A DNA stretch of 5,721 nt from JBFHNV01 sp965365655 (lineage in GTDB: Bacteria > Pseudomonadota > Gammaproteobacteria > HK1), in assembly GCA_965365655.1 (NCBI GenBank), contig CBDUCN010000327.1:1-5721 (forward strand). The letters are read 5' to 3'. The position numbers were made by a program, and so were the translations under genes. The notes beneath the pieces were generated by a model that saw nothing but the letters and a program-made list of their open reading frames with translations, did no database searches and had not been told where the DNA came from. This document shows, piece by piece, positions 5,644-5,721 of this stretch. The stretch's first letter is position 1; the number at the start of each line of letters is the position of its first letter.

Positions 5644-5721
5644 CGGCGCACGGCCCCGCGGCCAGTGACGAGCGCCGACGGCGCACGTACGTCGACGCGC
5701 GCCTGCAGGGCCGGCTGCTCG
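5640..5721 (+). CDS. N-terminus of a probable membrane/HAMP-like protein (partial)
   Basis: A GTG at 5640 overlaps the cytochrome stop codon as GTGA, the classic arrangement for coupled translation, and stays open to the window edge (27 codons). The peptide begins MTAHGPAASDERRRRTYVDA and goes on RLQGRLL. An Arg-rich stretch followed by (T)YVDxxLQxRLL recalls the cytoplasmic lead into the first membrane helix of small chemoreceptor-like or HAMP-type membrane proteins found near multiheme cytochromes. The membrane helix itself would lie just past the edge. Ribosome support is weak (GGA at 5626-5628). A GTG at 5665 in another frame is less likely because it lacks this motif. Function is not established. 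Confidence 0.5.
   Translation, partial: MTAHGPAASDERRRRTYVDARLQGRLL

Overview
The window is a very GC-rich (about three quarters G+C by eye), gene-dense bacterial segment with every supported gene on the + strand. A FimV-type protein points to a beta- or gammaproteobacterium. The heptaheme cytochrome at the right end suggests an organism with respiratory or other extracytoplasmic multiheme electron transfer. I cannot name the genus.

Left part (1-481): the last 36 codons of a cystathionine beta-lyase-like PLP enzyme end at 113. One base after its stop begins a compact, highly structured element (115-265) with 19-bp imperfect terminal inverted repeats and several internal hairpins, including a perfect 14-bp-stem palindrome. 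It looks like a MITE- or REP-like non-coding repeat. A second strong GC hairpin (317-349) and a relatively AT-rich promoter-like stretch (about 370-424) lead into fimV.

Middle part (482-3991): a FimV-like inner-membrane protein (707 aa) has a signal peptide, the FimV N-terminal domain, two LysM-like repeats instead of the usual one, a coiled coil, a transmembrane segment and a short TPR-like cytoplasmic tail. It is followed after 48 bp by a ketopantoate reductase family protein (PanE/ApbA). After a further 75 bp comes a 104-aa dimeric alpha-beta barrel protein of unknown function. These three may be co-transcribed, but no shared pathway is evident.

Right part (3992-5721): a 289-bp non-coding spacer with GC hairpins precedes a new, tightly coupled cluster. 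It consists of a two-TM membrane protein with a HAMP-like segment (4281-4814), a secreted cytochrome with seven CXXCH motifs (4807-5643, overlapping the previous gene by 8 bp), and the first 27 codons of a third gene (from 5640, GTGA overlap) whose N-terminus resembles another membrane protein of the HAMP/chemoreceptor-like kind. The overlaps argue that membrane components and cytochrome are made together and act as one module. This cluster, cut by the window edge, is the part most likely to hold something not well described. No tRNA, rRNA, CRISPR array or transposase gene was seen.
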